Below, piece after piece: positions 1 to 9,021 of a DNA stretch of 64,000 nt. Both the position numbers and the translations under genes were made by a program. Origin of the DNA: Nocardia sp. CC227C (GTDB taxonomy: Bacteria; Actinomycetota; Actinomycetes; Mycobacteriales; Mycobacteriaceae). Below the pieces are notes generated by a model that ran no database searches, was not told the origin of the DNA, and saw only the letters and a list, made by a program, of their open reading frames with translations. The stretch is taken from NCBI RefSeq assembly GCF_030767025.1, contig NZ_JASITE010000009.1, positions 228,527 to 292,526 of the forward strand, written 5' to 3'. Position 1 is the stretch's first letter; every line of letters starts with the position of its first letter.

Positions 1-1
1 C

Positions 2-3000
2 GGACTGCCCGGCACGGTGGACTGGCTGACGCTCGACGATCCCGACCTGTGCGCGGATCGGTCCCCGGCGGCCGTGACCGACGCGGACCGCCGCGCGCCG
101 CTGCGTCTCTCGAACGCGGCGTACCTGATCTACACCTCCGGATCGACGGGCCTGCCCAAGGGCGTCACCGTCACCCACGCGGGACTCGGCGGACTCGTCG
201 GCCATTCCGCCGAACTGCTGCGGCTGGAGCCCGATTCCCGCATGCTGCACGTCTGTTCGCCCTGCTTCGACCAATCGCTCGAGGAGATCGCCACCGCCTG
301 CTACAGCGGGGCCACCCTGGTGCTCGCCCCGGCGGATACGGTCGGCGGCGGCGAACTGCGCGAACTGCTGCGCGCCGAGCGGGTGACGCACACGATCATC
401 ACGCCCGCCCTGCTCGACACCGTCGACCCGACCGGACTCGACGACCTCGCGGTGGTGTCCGCGGGCGGCGAGGCCACCACGGCGGACCTGCTGGCCCGCT
501 GGCAGCCGGGGCGGCGCTTCCTCAACGGCTACGGTCCCACCGAGACCACCATCGGCGCGACGTACACCACACTGCTTGCCGGACAGCCGGTTTCGATCGG
601 CCGCCCGGTCCCCGGCGGCTGGACCGCGGTCCTCGACGACCGGCTGCGACCGGTACCGCCGGGCGTGGTGGGCGAACTGTATCTGGCCGGTCCGGGCCTC
701 GCCCGCGGTTATCACGACCGTCGCGCCACCACGGCCGAGCGTTTCGTCGCCAACCCCTGGGGTGTGCCGGGCGAACGCATGTACCGCACCGGTGATCTGG
801 TGCGCTGGGTCGGCGTCCCGGCCGACGGAACGATCGGCGGCACGCTGGAGTACGTGGGCCGCACGGACTTCCAGGTCAAGATTCGCGGATACCGCGTCGA
901 ACTCGGCGAGATCGACGCGGTGCTCACCGCGCATCCGGGGGTGCGTACCGCGGCGACCATCGGGCGCGAGAATGCCGCCGGCGCTGCCACCGTGGTGTCC
1001 TACGTGGTGGGCCACGCCGTCGATACGGCGGAGCTGACCCGTTGGGCGGCGGATCGGCTGCCGTCGTACATGGTGCCCGCGGCCATCGTCGCACTCGACG
1101 CGCTCCCCCTGACCGCCGTCGGCAAACTCGACCGAAAGGCACTGCCCGAGCCGAGTTCCCCGGCGCGTGCCTACCGCGAGCCCGCGACCGCGACCGAGCG
1201 GGCCGTCGCCGAGGTGTTCGCCGCGGTGCTCGGGCTCGACCGGGTCGGCGCGGACGACGACTTCTTCGAGCTGGGCGGCAACTCGCTGCTCGCCACCCGG
1301 GTCAGCGCCCGGCTCGGCGCGGCGGCGGGTGCACCGGTGCCGGTGCGACTGGTGTTCACCGCGCCGACCGTCGCGGGTCTGGCGGCCGAACTGGCGGCGA
1401 TCGGCGGCGCTCCGGCGCGTCCGGCGCTGACGTCCCGCCCACGGCCGGAACGGATTCCGCTGTCCCCCGCCCAGCAGCGCATGTGGTTCCTCAACCGGTT
1501 CGACGCCGAATCCACCGCCTACAACATCCCGGTCGCGCTGCGCGTGAGCGGGGCACTCGATGTCGAAGCCATGCGGCGGGCGTTCGCCGATCTGATTCTG
1601 CGCCACGAGATCCTGCGCACCGTCTACCCTCGGCACGACGGCGGTCCGGTGCAGGTCGTGCTGCCGCCCGAGGACCGCGCCGTGCCCCGGCTCGAGGTCG
1701 GCGCGCTGACCGCCGCCGAGGTGGCGTCCGCGGTGGCCGCGCTCGCGGCCACCGAATTCGACGTCACCTCGCGGGTGCCGCTGCGGGCGGCGCTGTGGCG
1801 GGTGGACGCCGACGAGTTCGTGCTGGCCCTGGTCGTCCACCACATCAGCGGTGACGGCTACTCGGCCGGACCGCTCACCCGGGATCTGGTGGCGGCGTAC
1901 GCGGCTCGTGTGGCGGGCCGGGAACCGGAGTGGAGCCCGCTGCCCGTGCAGTACGCCGACTACGCGCTCTGGCAGCGCGACCTGCTCGGCAGCGAAGCGG
2001 ATCCGGAATCGCCGGCGGCCCGGCAGATCGCCTACTGGCGCGATGCCCTCGCCGGATTGCCGGATCAGCTGGACCTGCCCGCGGACCGGCCGCGCCCGGC
2101 GGTGCGGACCTACGCCGGCGGGCGCGTCGAACTCGGCATCGACGCCCGCACCCATGCGGCGCTGGTGGAGGTGGGGCGCGCGCGGGGCGCGACCCTGTTC
2201 ATGGTGGTGCACACCGCTTTCGCGCTGCTGCTGTCGCGGCTGTCGGGCAGCGACGACATCGCCGTCGGCACCCCCATCGCCGGGCGCGGTGCGGCCGAAC
2301 TGGACGATCTCATCGGCATGTTCGTCAACACCCTGGTCTTCCGCACCCGGGTGGACCCGAATTCGGATTTCACCGAACTGCTGGACCGGCAGCGCGATAG
2401 CGACATCCGGGCCTTCGCGCACGCCGACGTGCCGTTCGAGCGGCTGGTCGAGGTGTTGAATCCGGCTCGGTCCACCGCCAGGCATCCGCTGTTCCAGGTG
2501 GGCCTGTCCTTCCAGAACCTGGCCCCGGTGGCAATGGAGCTGCCCGGCCTGCGGGTGTCCGCGCTGTCGGCGGATCGGCAGCTGTCCCAGTTCGATCTGC
2601 ACCTGATCCTGGCCGACGCCTACGACGCGCACGGTGCGCCCGCGGGCATCGGCGGCGCGCTCACCTATGCCGCGGATCTGTTCGACGAGTCGACGGCGCG
2701 GGGCTTCGCGGACCGCTTCCTCCGGGTGCTCGACGCGGTGGTCGCCGATCCGCGGGTGCGGCTCGACGCCATCGATGTGCTGCTGCCCGCGGAGCGGTCG
2801 CGAATGCTGGTGGCGTGCGACGACACCGCGCATCCGACGGATGCGGCCGAGACGCTGGTGTCGCTGCTGGACGCCGCGGTCGCGGCCGACCCCGACGCGG
2901 TGGCGGTGGTCGCCGCCGACGGCGACCGCTGGACCTACCGCGAGCTCGACGCCCGGGTGAACCGGCTGGCGCGGCAACTGATCTCGCTCGGCGTCGGTCC

Positions 3001-5395
3001 GGAATCCCGGGTCGCGCTGGCCATGCGGCGTTCCGCGCGGCTGGTGGTCGCGATGTACGCGGTGAGCCGGGCCGGTGGCGCGTACGTGCCGGTGGACCCC
3101 GATCAGCCCGCCGCGCGCACCGACTACATCCTGACCACGGCGGCGCCGGTCTGCGTGCTGACCGATACCGACACCGATTTCGCGACCGCCGCCGCATCGG
3201 TCGTCACCGTGGACGCGCTCGACGGCGACCCGGCCAGCGCGGAACCGATCACGGCCGCCGAACGACGCGCGCCCGTGCGCCCCGGCCATGCGGCCTATGT
3301 CATCTTCACCTCGGGTTCCACCGGCCGCCCCAAGGGCGTGGTGGTCACCCACGGTGCGATCGTCAACCAGTTGCGCTGGAAGACAGCGGAATTCGGTATG
3401 ACCGCAGCGGACTCGGTGCTGGTGAAGACGGCGGCGACGTTCGACCTGTCGGTATGGGAGTTCTGGTCCGCCGCCGCCTGCGGCGGCCGTCTGGTCCTCG
3501 CCGCACCGGACGGGCATCGCGACCCGGCCCAGCTCACCGCCCTGATGGCCCGCGAACGCGTCACCACGCTGCACGCGGTGCCGTCCCTGCTGGAGGCGCT
3601 GCTGACCGAGCGACTCCCCGGTTCCCTGCGCCGTATCCTCGCCATCGGCGAGACGTTGCCCGCCGCGCTCGCCCGCCGCTGCGCCGCCGCCGCACCGCAC
3701 GCGACCCTGGTCAACCTCTACGGCCCCACCGAGGCGGCGGTGTCGATCACCAGCCATCGGGTCACCGACGCCGATACCCCGTCCGTTCCGATCGGCGCAC
3801 CGGTCTGGAACAGCCGGGTGTACGTGCTGGACGCACGCCTGCGCCCGGTGCCGGTCGGCGTCCCCGGCGAGCTGTATCTCGCCGGAGCGCAGCTGGCGCG
3901 CGGCTACGCCGATCGCCCGGGGCTGACGGCCGAGCGATTCGTCGCCGACCCGTTCCGGCCGGGCGAACGCATGTACCGCACCGGCGATGTGGTGGCGTGG
4001 ACCGCGGCCGGTGAGCTCGACTATCGGGGCCGCAGCGACTTCCAGGTCAAGATCAGGGGTTTCCGCATCGAACTCGGCGAGATCGACGCCGTGCTGGCCG
4101 CACATCCCGACATCGACGCCGTGGTCACGGTGGGACGGGAAACCCCGGCCGGGGCAACGGTGCTGGTGTCCTACGTGGTGGCCGTCCGGGATGGCGCGGC
4201 GGATTCGGCGCGGCTGCTCGCCTGGGCCGCCGCGGCGCTGCCCGCGCATATGGTGCCCGCCGCCGTGGTCGTACTCGACCGGCTGCCGCTGACCTCGGTC
4301 GGCAAGCTCGACCGGAGCGCGCTGCCCGCACCGGAATTCGCGTCCCGGGCCTACCGCGCCCCCGCGACGGCGCTCGAAACCACGGTCTGCGAGGTCTTCG
4401 CCGATGTGCTGGCTCGCGATCGCGTCGGCCTGGACGACCACTTCTTCGAACTCGGCGGCAACTCCCTGCTCGCCACCGAACTGGTGGCCCGGCTGAGTAC
4501 GGCCGTGGCCGAGGCGGTTCCGGTGCTGTGGATGTTCACCACGCCCACCCCGTCCGGCATCGTCGCGCAGTTGCGCACCCGGGGCTCCGACAGCGCCGGC
4601 ACCGAGGCCGCCTTCGATATCCTGCTGCCGCTGCACGGCGGTGACGCCACCCGCGAGCCGCTGTTCTGCGTGCATCCCATCGGCGGCGTCGCCTGGTCGT
4701 TCGCGGGCTTGGCGGCCCACACCGACCGGCCGATCTACGGCCTGCAATCGCCCGCCCTCGGCGCGAGCGCGCCCCTGCCCGATTCCATCGAGGACTGGGC
4801 GCGGCTGTACGTCAAGCATCTGCGCACCGTGCAGCCCACCGGCCCCTACCATCTGCTGGGCTGGTCGCTGGGCGGGGTGCTCGCCCACGCCATGGCGGTC
4901 CAACTCCAGGACGAGGGTGAGCGGGTCGCACTGCTCGCGGTCATGGACAGCCGCCTGCACGCCGCGCCGGTCGGATCATCGTGTGCCGCAGCGCCGTCCG
5001 TCACCGTGGCGGACCTGCTCGGCGGACTGCTCGGCGCGGACGCCGACGCAGCCGACCCGGACGACGAGCTGGATCCGGCCCGGCTGTCCGAACGATTGCG
5101 CGGGCTCCCGGAACCGTTCGGCTCCTTCGGGACCGACCGCGTCGAACGCGTCGTCGCCGCCGCGCTCGACTCGGCGGCGCTGGCCGCGGCCTATCGCCCG
5201 CGGCCGTTCACCGGTGACGTCGTCTACTTCACCGCCGCCCTCGACGATCCGCGCGGGTCCACCGGCGCATCGACGTGGCGGTCGGCGGTCACCGGGGCGG
5301 TCCACGATCACCCGGTGCCCACCACCCACTGGCGGATGACCACCGACACGGCCCTGCGGATCATCGCCGCCACGCTCGACGGCCGATCGCGCTAG
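2..5395 (+). CDS. Non-ribosomal peptide synthetase, C-terminal part (A-PCP-C-A-PCP-TE), 5' end outside window
   Basis: The gene is open at the left edge, so only its last ~1797 residues are visible. Numbering from the GTG at 17, the order is: adenylation domain 1 (YTSGSTGLPKG at 39-49, NGYGPTETT, YRTGD, GKLDRK), carrier domain (ELGGNSLL, Ser ~423), condensation domain (SPAQQRMWFLNRF; HHISGDG ~608, the HHxxxDG active site), adenylation domain 2 (FTSGSTGRPKG, NLYGPTE, YRTGD), second carrier (ELGGNSLL ~1482), and a type I thioesterase (GWSLGG ~1617, late His in HWRM). The thioesterase makes this the terminal, product-releasing protein of the line. No epimerase or methyltransferase domain is visible. 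Pocket residues read by eye against GrsA are D-Q-E-I-V-A-G-I-G for A1 and D-L-W-H-L-I-L-V-S for A2. A2 is nearest to serine-type codes but not a match, so substrates stay unassigned. Confidence 0.97.
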   Translation, partial: GLPGTVDWLTLDDPDLCADRSPAAVTDADRRAPLRLSNAAYLIYTSGSTGLPKGVTVTHAGLGGLVGHSAELLRLEPDSRMLHVCSPCFDQSLEEIATACYSGATLVLAPADTVGGGELRELLRAERVTHTIITPALLDTVDPTGLDDLAVVSAGGEATTADLLARWQPGRRFLNGYGPTETTIGATYTTLLAGQPVSIGRPVPGGWTAVLDDRLRPVPPGVVGELYLAGPGLARGYHDRRATTAERFVANPWGVPGERMYRTGDLVRWVGVPADGTIGGTLEYVGRTDFQVKIRGYRVELGEIDAVLTAHPGVRTAATIGRENAAGAATVVSYVVGHAVDTAELTRWAADRLPSYMVPAAIVALDALPLTAVGKLDRKALPEPSSPARAYREPATATERAVAEVFAAVLGLDRVGADDDFFELGGNSLLATRVSARLGAAAGAPVPVRLVFTAPTVAGLAAELAAIGGAPARPALTSRPRPERIPLSPAQQRMWFLNRFDAESTAYNIPVALRVSGALDVEAMRRAFADLILRHEILRTVYPRHDGGPVQVVLPPEDRAVPRLEVGALTAAEVASAVAALAATEFDVTSRVPLRAALWRVDADEFVLALVVHHISGDGYSAGPLTRDLVAAYAARVAGREPEWSPLPVQYADYALWQRDLLGSEADPESPAARQIAYWRDALAGLPDQLDLPADRPRPAVRTYAGGRVELGIDARTHAALVEVGRARGATLFMVVHTAFALLLSRLSGSDDIAVGTPIAGRGAAELDDLIGMFVNTLVFRTRVDPNSDFTELLDRQRDSDIRAFAHADVPFERLVEVLNPARSTARHPLFQVGLSFQNLAPVAMELPGLRVSALSADRQLSQFDLHLILADAYDAHGAPAGIGGALTYAADLFDESTARGFADRFLRVLDAVVADPRVRLDAIDVLLPAERSRMLVACDDTAHPTDAAETLVSLLDAAVAADPDAVAVVAADGDRWTYRELDARVNRLARQLISLGVGPESRVALAMRRSARLVVAMYAVSRAGGAYVPVDPDQPAARTDYILTTAAPVCVLTDTDTDFATAAASVVTVDALDGDPASAEPITAAERRAPVRPGHAAYVIFTSGSTGRPKGVVVTHGAIVNQLRWKTAEFGMTAADSVLVKTAATFDLSVWEFWSAAACGGRLVLAAPDGHRDPAQLTALMARERVTTLHAVPSLLEALLTERLPGSLRRILAIGETLPAALARRCAAAAPHATLVNLYGPTEAAVSITSHRVTDADTPSVPIGAPVWNSRVYVLDARLRPVPVGVPGELYLAGAQLARGYADRPGLTAERFVADPFRPGERMYRTGDVVAWTAAGELDYRGRSDFQVKIRGFRIELGEIDAVLAAHPDIDAVVTVGRETPAGATVLVSYVVAVRDGAADSARLLAWAAAALPAHMVPAAVVVLDRLPLTSVGKLDRSALPAPEFASRAYRAPATALETTVCEVFADVLARDRVGLDDHFFELGGNSLLATELVARLSTAVAEAVPVLWMFTTPTPSGIVAQLRTRGSDSAGTEAAFDILLPLHGGDATREPLFCVHPIGGVAWSFAGLAAHTDRPIYGLQSPALGASAPLPDSIEDWARLYVKHLRTVQPTGPYHLLGWSLGGVLAHAMAVQLQDEGERVALLAVMDSRLHAAPVGSSCAAAPSVTVADLLGGLLGADADAADPDDELDPARLSERLRGLPEPFGSFGTDRVERVVAAALDSAALAAAYRPRPFTGDVVYFTAALDDPRGSTGASTWRSAVTGAVHDHPVPTTHWRMTTDTALRIIAATLDGRSR

Positions 5396-5399
5396 TCGA

Positions 5400-5699
5400 T
5401 CACCGCCAGGGCAAGCATCCGGCGGCGCGCAACCGCGCCACCAGCCCGGAGTCGACCGTCGCGCTGGAACCCCGCCCGGCGGCGAGCGCCAGTGCCAGGT
5501 CCGTACCGAGACCGGCGCCGATGGAGCAGCCGAGCAGGGTGATGTCGACGGAGATCGTCTCGTCGCCGCCCCCGGGCGCGGGTTCGTCGGCCCCCGCCGT
5601 ACCGGTCACGGTCATGGTGGCCGCGGCGAGCGCCACGGCGATTACGCCGGCTTTGATCGATCGCACGGCAGGCAGAGTAGCCGATGTCACCACTCCCAT
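5400..5699 (-). CDS. Small secreted protein of unknown function
   Basis: 99 residues. The N-terminus has a positively charged start, a hydrophobic core (GVIAVALAAATMTVTGTAGA) and a likely signal peptidase site near ADE, so export by Sec is expected. The mature part is short, with two cysteines (GCSIG and AAGCLPW) bracketing an Ala/Leu/Gly-rich helix, which suggests one disulfide. The ATG at 5699 was chosen because upstream codons run into the palindrome at 5706-5730 and encode Trp/Pro-rich sequence with no signal peptide. It converges tail-to-tail with the NRPS gene, 4 bp apart. The family was not recognised. Confidence 0.7.
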   Translation of the reverse strand: MGVVTSATLPAVRSIKAGVIAVALAAATMTVTGTAGADEPAPGGGDETISVDITLLGCSIGAGLGTDLALALAAGRGSSATVDSGLVARLRAAGCLPWR

Positions 5700-5705
5700 C
5701 GCTTG

Positions 5706-5730
5706 AACTATACCCCTAGGGGGTATAGTT
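5706..5730. promoter_or_regulatory. CsoR/CstR-type palindromic operator
   Basis: A perfect inverted repeat with 11-bp arms, AACTATACCCC and GGGGTATAGTT, separated by TAG. The core ATACCCC...GGGGTAT resembles sites known for CsoR/RcnR/CstR-family repressors (copper, nickel/cobalt or persulfide sensing). It lies between the divergent genes at 5699 (-) and 5766/5834 (+) and could control both. No csoR-like gene is in the window. The repeat is seen directly; the repressor family is an inference. Confidence 0.7.
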
Positions 5731-5765
5731 TCCGATGTCGAACGACCACCCGAGAGGAGATCGCC

Positions 5766-5852
5766 ATGTGCGAGTGCCGCTGTCCCCGCGCCCGCGAACC
5801 ACCACCCGGCCCACCGCCAAGGAGGTACCCCCGATGCGTACCGCACCCATGA
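5766..5852 (+). CDS. Cysteine-rich leader peptide upstream of the MFS exporter (uORF)
   Basis: A 28-codon ORF starting ATG TGC GAG TGC CGC TGT CCC (MCECRCP), then Pro/Arg-rich. It is preceded by a strong ribosome site (GAGAGGAG about 7 nt before the ATG) and begins 36 nt after the palindrome at 5706-5730. Its last codons run through the ribosome site (AAGGAGG) and start codon (5834) of the MFS gene and stop at 5850-5852, so translation of leader and transporter must interact. Four Cys codons, three of them alternating at positions 2, 4 and 6, suggest a cysteine-sensing or metal-sensing translational attenuator. Cys-rich uORFs of this kind are known in mycobacteria. The function is inferred. 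Confidence 0.6.
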   Translation: MCECRCPRAREPPPGPPPRRYPRCVPHP

Positions 5853-7225
5853 CCACCGCCCTGTTCGCCAATCACGACTACGTCCGGCTCTTCGTCGCGC
5901 AGCTGTCCGCCCTCTTCGGCACCGGACTGACCACCGTCGCGCTGGGACTGCTCGCCTACGAGTTCGCCGGCGGTGACGCCGCCGCCGTGCTCGGCACCGC
6001 GCTCACCATCAAGATGCTCGTCTACGTGACGGTCGCGCCGATCGTCGCCGCCCATGCCGACCGGTTCCCGCGCCGCGCGTTCCTGGTGTCGCTCAACGGC
6101 GTTCGCGCCGCGGTGGTGCTGGCGCTGCCGTTCATCGATCAGATCTGGCAGATCTACGTGCTGATCGCGGTGCTCCACACCGCTTCGGCCGCTTTCACTC
6201 CCACTTATCAGGCGATCATTCCCGATATCCTGCCCGACGAGCGCGAGTACACCCGCGCGCTGTCGGCGGCACAGCTGGCCGCCACCATGGAGACGCTGCT
6301 GAGCCCCATGCTCGCCGCCGCGGCGCTGGCCGTGATCAGCTATCACTGGCTGTTCGTCGGGACCGCCATCGGTTTCGCCGCCTCGGCCGCCCTGGTGCTC
6401 GGCACCCGCATTCCGAACGCCACCGGCACCGCGCGGGGCGGCTTCGGCGACCGCATCGCGGCGGGGATGCGCGTCTTCGCCGCGACGCCCCGGCTGCGCG
6501 GCCTGCTCGGCCTGAACCTGGTGGTCGCCGCCGCCGGATCGATGATCATGGTCAATACCGTCAACTATGTGCGAGACACCCTGGGCGGCACCCAGTCCGG
6601 CGTGGCGCTGCTGCTGGCCGCGAACGGTTTCGGCACCATGCTCGTCGCGCTGGCACTGCCGCGGGCGCTCGACCGCCTCGGCGCGCGGCCGGTCATGTTG
6701 ACCGGCGCCACCACCCTGGCCACCGCTCTCGCCGCGGCCATCGCGCTCTCGCCGGCGAACACGGGCGACTGGCGCTGGACGGCGGCCGCCGCGATCTGGG
6801 CCGTCACCGGCGCGGGCACCGCCGCCATTCTCACGCCCACCGGTCAGGTCCTGCGGCGCTCCTCGCGACCGGCCGACCGCCCCACTCTGTTCGCCGCCCA
6901 GTTCTCGCTCTCACATCTGGCCTGGCTGATCACGTACCCCATCGCCGGATGGCTCACCACCGCCGCCGGTTTCACCATCACCTGGACCGTCCTCGGCGTC
7001 CTCGCGCTCGCGGGTATCGCGGCGGCCGCGCGGATGTGGCCGCGCCACGACCCGGAGGTGATCGCCCACCTGCACGAGGTCGGCAGCATCGACCCGGCGC
7101 GCCTCACCGACGCGGTGCGCGTGAGCGATCGGTACTACCGGCACACCCACCCCTACGTCATCGACGCCGACCATCCCCGCTGGCCGACGGCGGACCGCAC
7201 GCCGCGACCGGCACTGGCGGCCTGA
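5834..7225 (+). CDS. MFS exporter, MFS_3/EntS-like
   Basis: 463 residues with about 12 hydrophobic segments. It begins FANHDYVRLFVAQLSALFG, typical of the MFS_3 (enterobactin exporter/NreB-like) branch, with the loop-2 type sequence AHADRFPRRAFL after TM2. The soluble tail after ~residue 400 is His/Asp-containing (WPRHDPEVIAHLHEV, RYYRHTHPY). ATG 5834 was chosen for the perfect AAGGAGG 8 nt upstream; the earlier in-frame ATG at 5735 lies in the leader region and encodes no membrane sequence. The CsoR-type operator and Cys-rich leader suggest export of a metal or thiol-reactive compound, or a sulfur-responsive role. The substrate is unknown. Confidence 0.9.
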   Translation: MRTAPMTTALFANHDYVRLFVAQLSALFGTGLTTVALGLLAYEFAGGDAAAVLGTALTIKMLVYVTVAPIVAAHADRFPRRAFLVSLNGVRAAVVLALPFIDQIWQIYVLIAVLHTASAAFTPTYQAIIPDILPDEREYTRALSAAQLAATMETLLSPMLAAAALAVISYHWLFVGTAIGFAASAALVLGTRIPNATGTARGGFGDRIAAGMRVFAATPRLRGLLGLNLVVAAAGSMIMVNTVNYVRDTLGGTQSGVALLLAANGFGTMLVALALPRALDRLGARPVMLTGATTLATALAAAIALSPANTGDWRWTAAAAIWAVTGAGTAAILTPTGQVLRRSSRPADRPTLFAAQFSLSHLAWLITYPIAGWLTTAAGFTITWTVLGVLALAGIAAAARMWPRHDPEVIAHLHEVGSIDPARLTDAVRVSDRYYRHTHPYVIDADHPRWPTADRTPRPALAA

Positions 7226-7239
7226 CCGCGTCGAACACC

Positions 7240-7268
7240 GCGGGCGCTCGGGATGTCCGGGCGCCCGC
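7240..7268. terminator. Bidirectional hairpin terminator
   Basis: Arms GCGGGCGCTCGG and CCGGGCGCCCGC (one mismatch) around a 5-nt loop, 15 bp after the MFS stop and just before the stop of the convergent small gene at 7274. There is no long U tract, as is usual in high-GC actinobacteria. Confidence 0.6.
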
Positions 7269-7273
7269 CCACT

Positions 7274-7522
7274 TCACAGCAAATCTCGCGCGGGTGCCCC
7301 GGGCGCATCCTTCCCGGACCCGGTCGCGTCGTCGCCGTCCGGGGTGAACAGACCGGCTATGCCGAGTTCGGTGGCGGCCTCCAAGGAATCCCAACCTGCG
7401 GCAACGGCATTGGAGAACAGTTCCAGACGGTCCTGACCCGCGGCCGCGTACTCGTGCACGGCCGCGGTGTATCTGGCTCTGGCGGCGCGCAGCGCCTCAC
7501 GTGTCACATTCACCCGGACCAC
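7274..7522 (-). CDS. Small hypothetical protein
   Basis: 82 residues, largely helical and Ala-rich (REALRAARARYTAAVHEYAA, then QDRLELFSNAVAAGWDSLEA), ending in a charged Gly/Asp/Ala tail. No signal peptide or membrane segment. It is convergent with the MFS gene through the hairpin at 7240-7268. The ATG at 7522 is the only good start. Composition looks protein-like, but I do not recognise a family. Confidence 0.55.
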   Translation of the reverse strand: MVRVNVTREALRAARARYTAAVHEYAAAGQDRLELFSNAVAAGWDSLEAATELGIAGLFTPDGDDATGSGKDAPGAPARDLL

Positions 7523-7822
7523 ACTATCGGCAAATTTTCAGCAACGAAACCCTGAGTCTCCGCTCCCAGGCGGCCGAACCACGAATCCCGCACGGCGACG
7601 GTGACGCGCCACTGCCGGCACGCGTCGGCGAGCGGCGGGTCCGGCCGAATATCCGACACGGTGAATGCCGTGAGCGCCCAAGGGAATCGCGGCGGCCGCC
7701 AGGCTGCGGCGCACCCTCGCGCGGGTCCGTTTCGCGCACCGCACTGTCCGATTCGCGCAGCGCGCAGTCCGCGGCGGTCGCCGCCGACCGTTCCCGGGCG
7801 GGCGCATATCGCGATGCGGCGG
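7523..7822. other. Intergenic stretch without a convincing gene
   Basis: 300 bp between the small gene starting at 7522 and the stop of the oxidoreductase at 7823, both on the minus strand. Open frames cross it on both strands but are Arg/Pro/Ala-rich, as expected of high-GC chance frames. I see no clear repeat or RNA; it probably carries the promoter of the small gene. Confidence 0.5.
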
Positions 7823-8977
7823 CTAGCCGGTCGGCCGGGAGTCGTCGCCACGGCGGAGCTGGGCGGCCAGCCAGAGGACGACGCCGTAGCCGAAGGCGGA
7901 GTCGGCGGTGGAGACCAGGGCGGAGCTGGGGAAGACGATGGCGTGGCGCAGTCCGGCGTCGGCCAGGGCGCGCAGCCGGTTCAGGATCTCGCCGGGGGTG
8001 CCGATCACGAGCCATTCGTGCAGCACATCGTCGGGCACCTCGGCAATGGCCGCGCGTACGTCGGCCGCGGTCAGGCGGTGCGGCATCAGGTCGATCAGGC
8101 CGCGGAAGTCCGGGCCGAAGGGGTGTTTCGCGCCGCAGCGGGTCCAGACGGCGGCCGGGGCGAACAGGCCCAGGTAGCGGACGGCCGGAGCGCGCAGGAT
8201 GCGGCGCAGGCCCGCGGGCGTGCGGGCGGTGAGCATGGTGATCATGGCGGCGGGCACGATGGCGTCGGGATCGCGCCCGGCCGCGCGGGCGGCGGCGTGG
8301 ACCAGTCCGAGCCGCCGCTGGTACTCCTCCGGCGACATGGACTCCCACGGGTACCAGCCGTCGCCGTAGCGTCCGGTGAGCGCCAGCATGCGGGGGCCGT
8401 GCGCGCCGATCCAGATGCGCGGCAGCCGGTCGGCGGGCACGGTGAGATCCATGGGGGCGTGGTCCAGGCGGTAGTAGCGCCCGGCGAAGTTCATGGGTTC
8501 GGTCGCGGTCAGGGCCGCGCGCAGCACGCGCAGCGCCTCCTCGAACCGATCCACCGGCCGGTCCCACTCGAATCCGTAGGGTTCGAGGTTCTCCCGCTCA
8601 CCGCACCCGATACCGAGAATGGGTGCGCGCTTGGTCATATGCGCCAGGGTGAGGAAGGTCTGCGCCAGCAGCACCGGATGGCGGCGGTGCGGGTCGGTGG
8701 CGCCGACCCCCAGCTGCACCCGCCCCGCGCTCGCGGCCAGATGCGCCAGCAGTGGGGCGAAGTCGAACTGCTCGTCCGGACTGCGCACCGCCTTCGCCTG
8801 CGGCGTGAACTCGGGATCCCAAGCCGCCCGTGGGAACACGCTGATCAGATGATCGGTCGCCAGCACCGAATCCAGCCGCCCCAGCCGTGCCATCCGCACC
8901 GTGAAGCGCGCGACGCCGATCGGCGGATTGATTCCGGCGAGGGTACCGACCGCGAAGGGCTTCCGCGTTTCCGACAT
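7823..8977 (-). CDS. LLM-class F420-dependent oxidoreductase
   Basis: 384 residues with the luciferase-like TIM-barrel pattern: an N-terminal strand and SVLATDHLISVFPR, then RVQLGVGATDPHRRHP, the conserved LGIGCGERENLEPYGF, a PRIWIGAHGPRMLALTGRYG segment, and a late GTPGEILNRLRALADAG motif. Actinobacterial members usually use F420 for hydride transfer on lipophilic or cyclic substrates; F420 rather than FMN is inferred. ATG 8977 has AGGAGATCAGG directly upstream; an in-frame ATG 96 nt earlier lies inside the terpene synthase end. It starts 44 bp after the terpene synthase stop on the same strand, so the two probably form an operon and this enzyme may modify the terpene. Confidence 0.9.
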   Translation of the reverse strand: MSETRKPFAVGTLAGINPPIGVARFTVRMARLGRLDSVLATDHLISVFPRAAWDPEFTPQAKAVRSPDEQFDFAPLLAHLAASAGRVQLGVGATDPHRRHPVLLAQTFLTLAHMTKRAPILGIGCGERENLEPYGFEWDRPVDRFEEALRVLRAALTATEPMNFAGRYYRLDHAPMDLTVPADRLPRIWIGAHGPRMLALTGRYGDGWYPWESMSPEEYQRRLGLVHAAARAAGRDPDAIVPAAMITMLTARTPAGLRRILRAPAVRYLGLFAPAAVWTRCGAKHPFGPDFRGLIDLMPHRLTAADVRAAIAEVPDDVLHEWLVIGTPGEILNRLRALADAGLRHAIVFPSSALVSTADSAFGYGVVLWLAAQLRRGDDSRPTG

Positions 8978-9021
8978 CCTGATCTCCTGGCGATTATGTT
9001 GTGCTGCAGCGCTTTCGCTGT

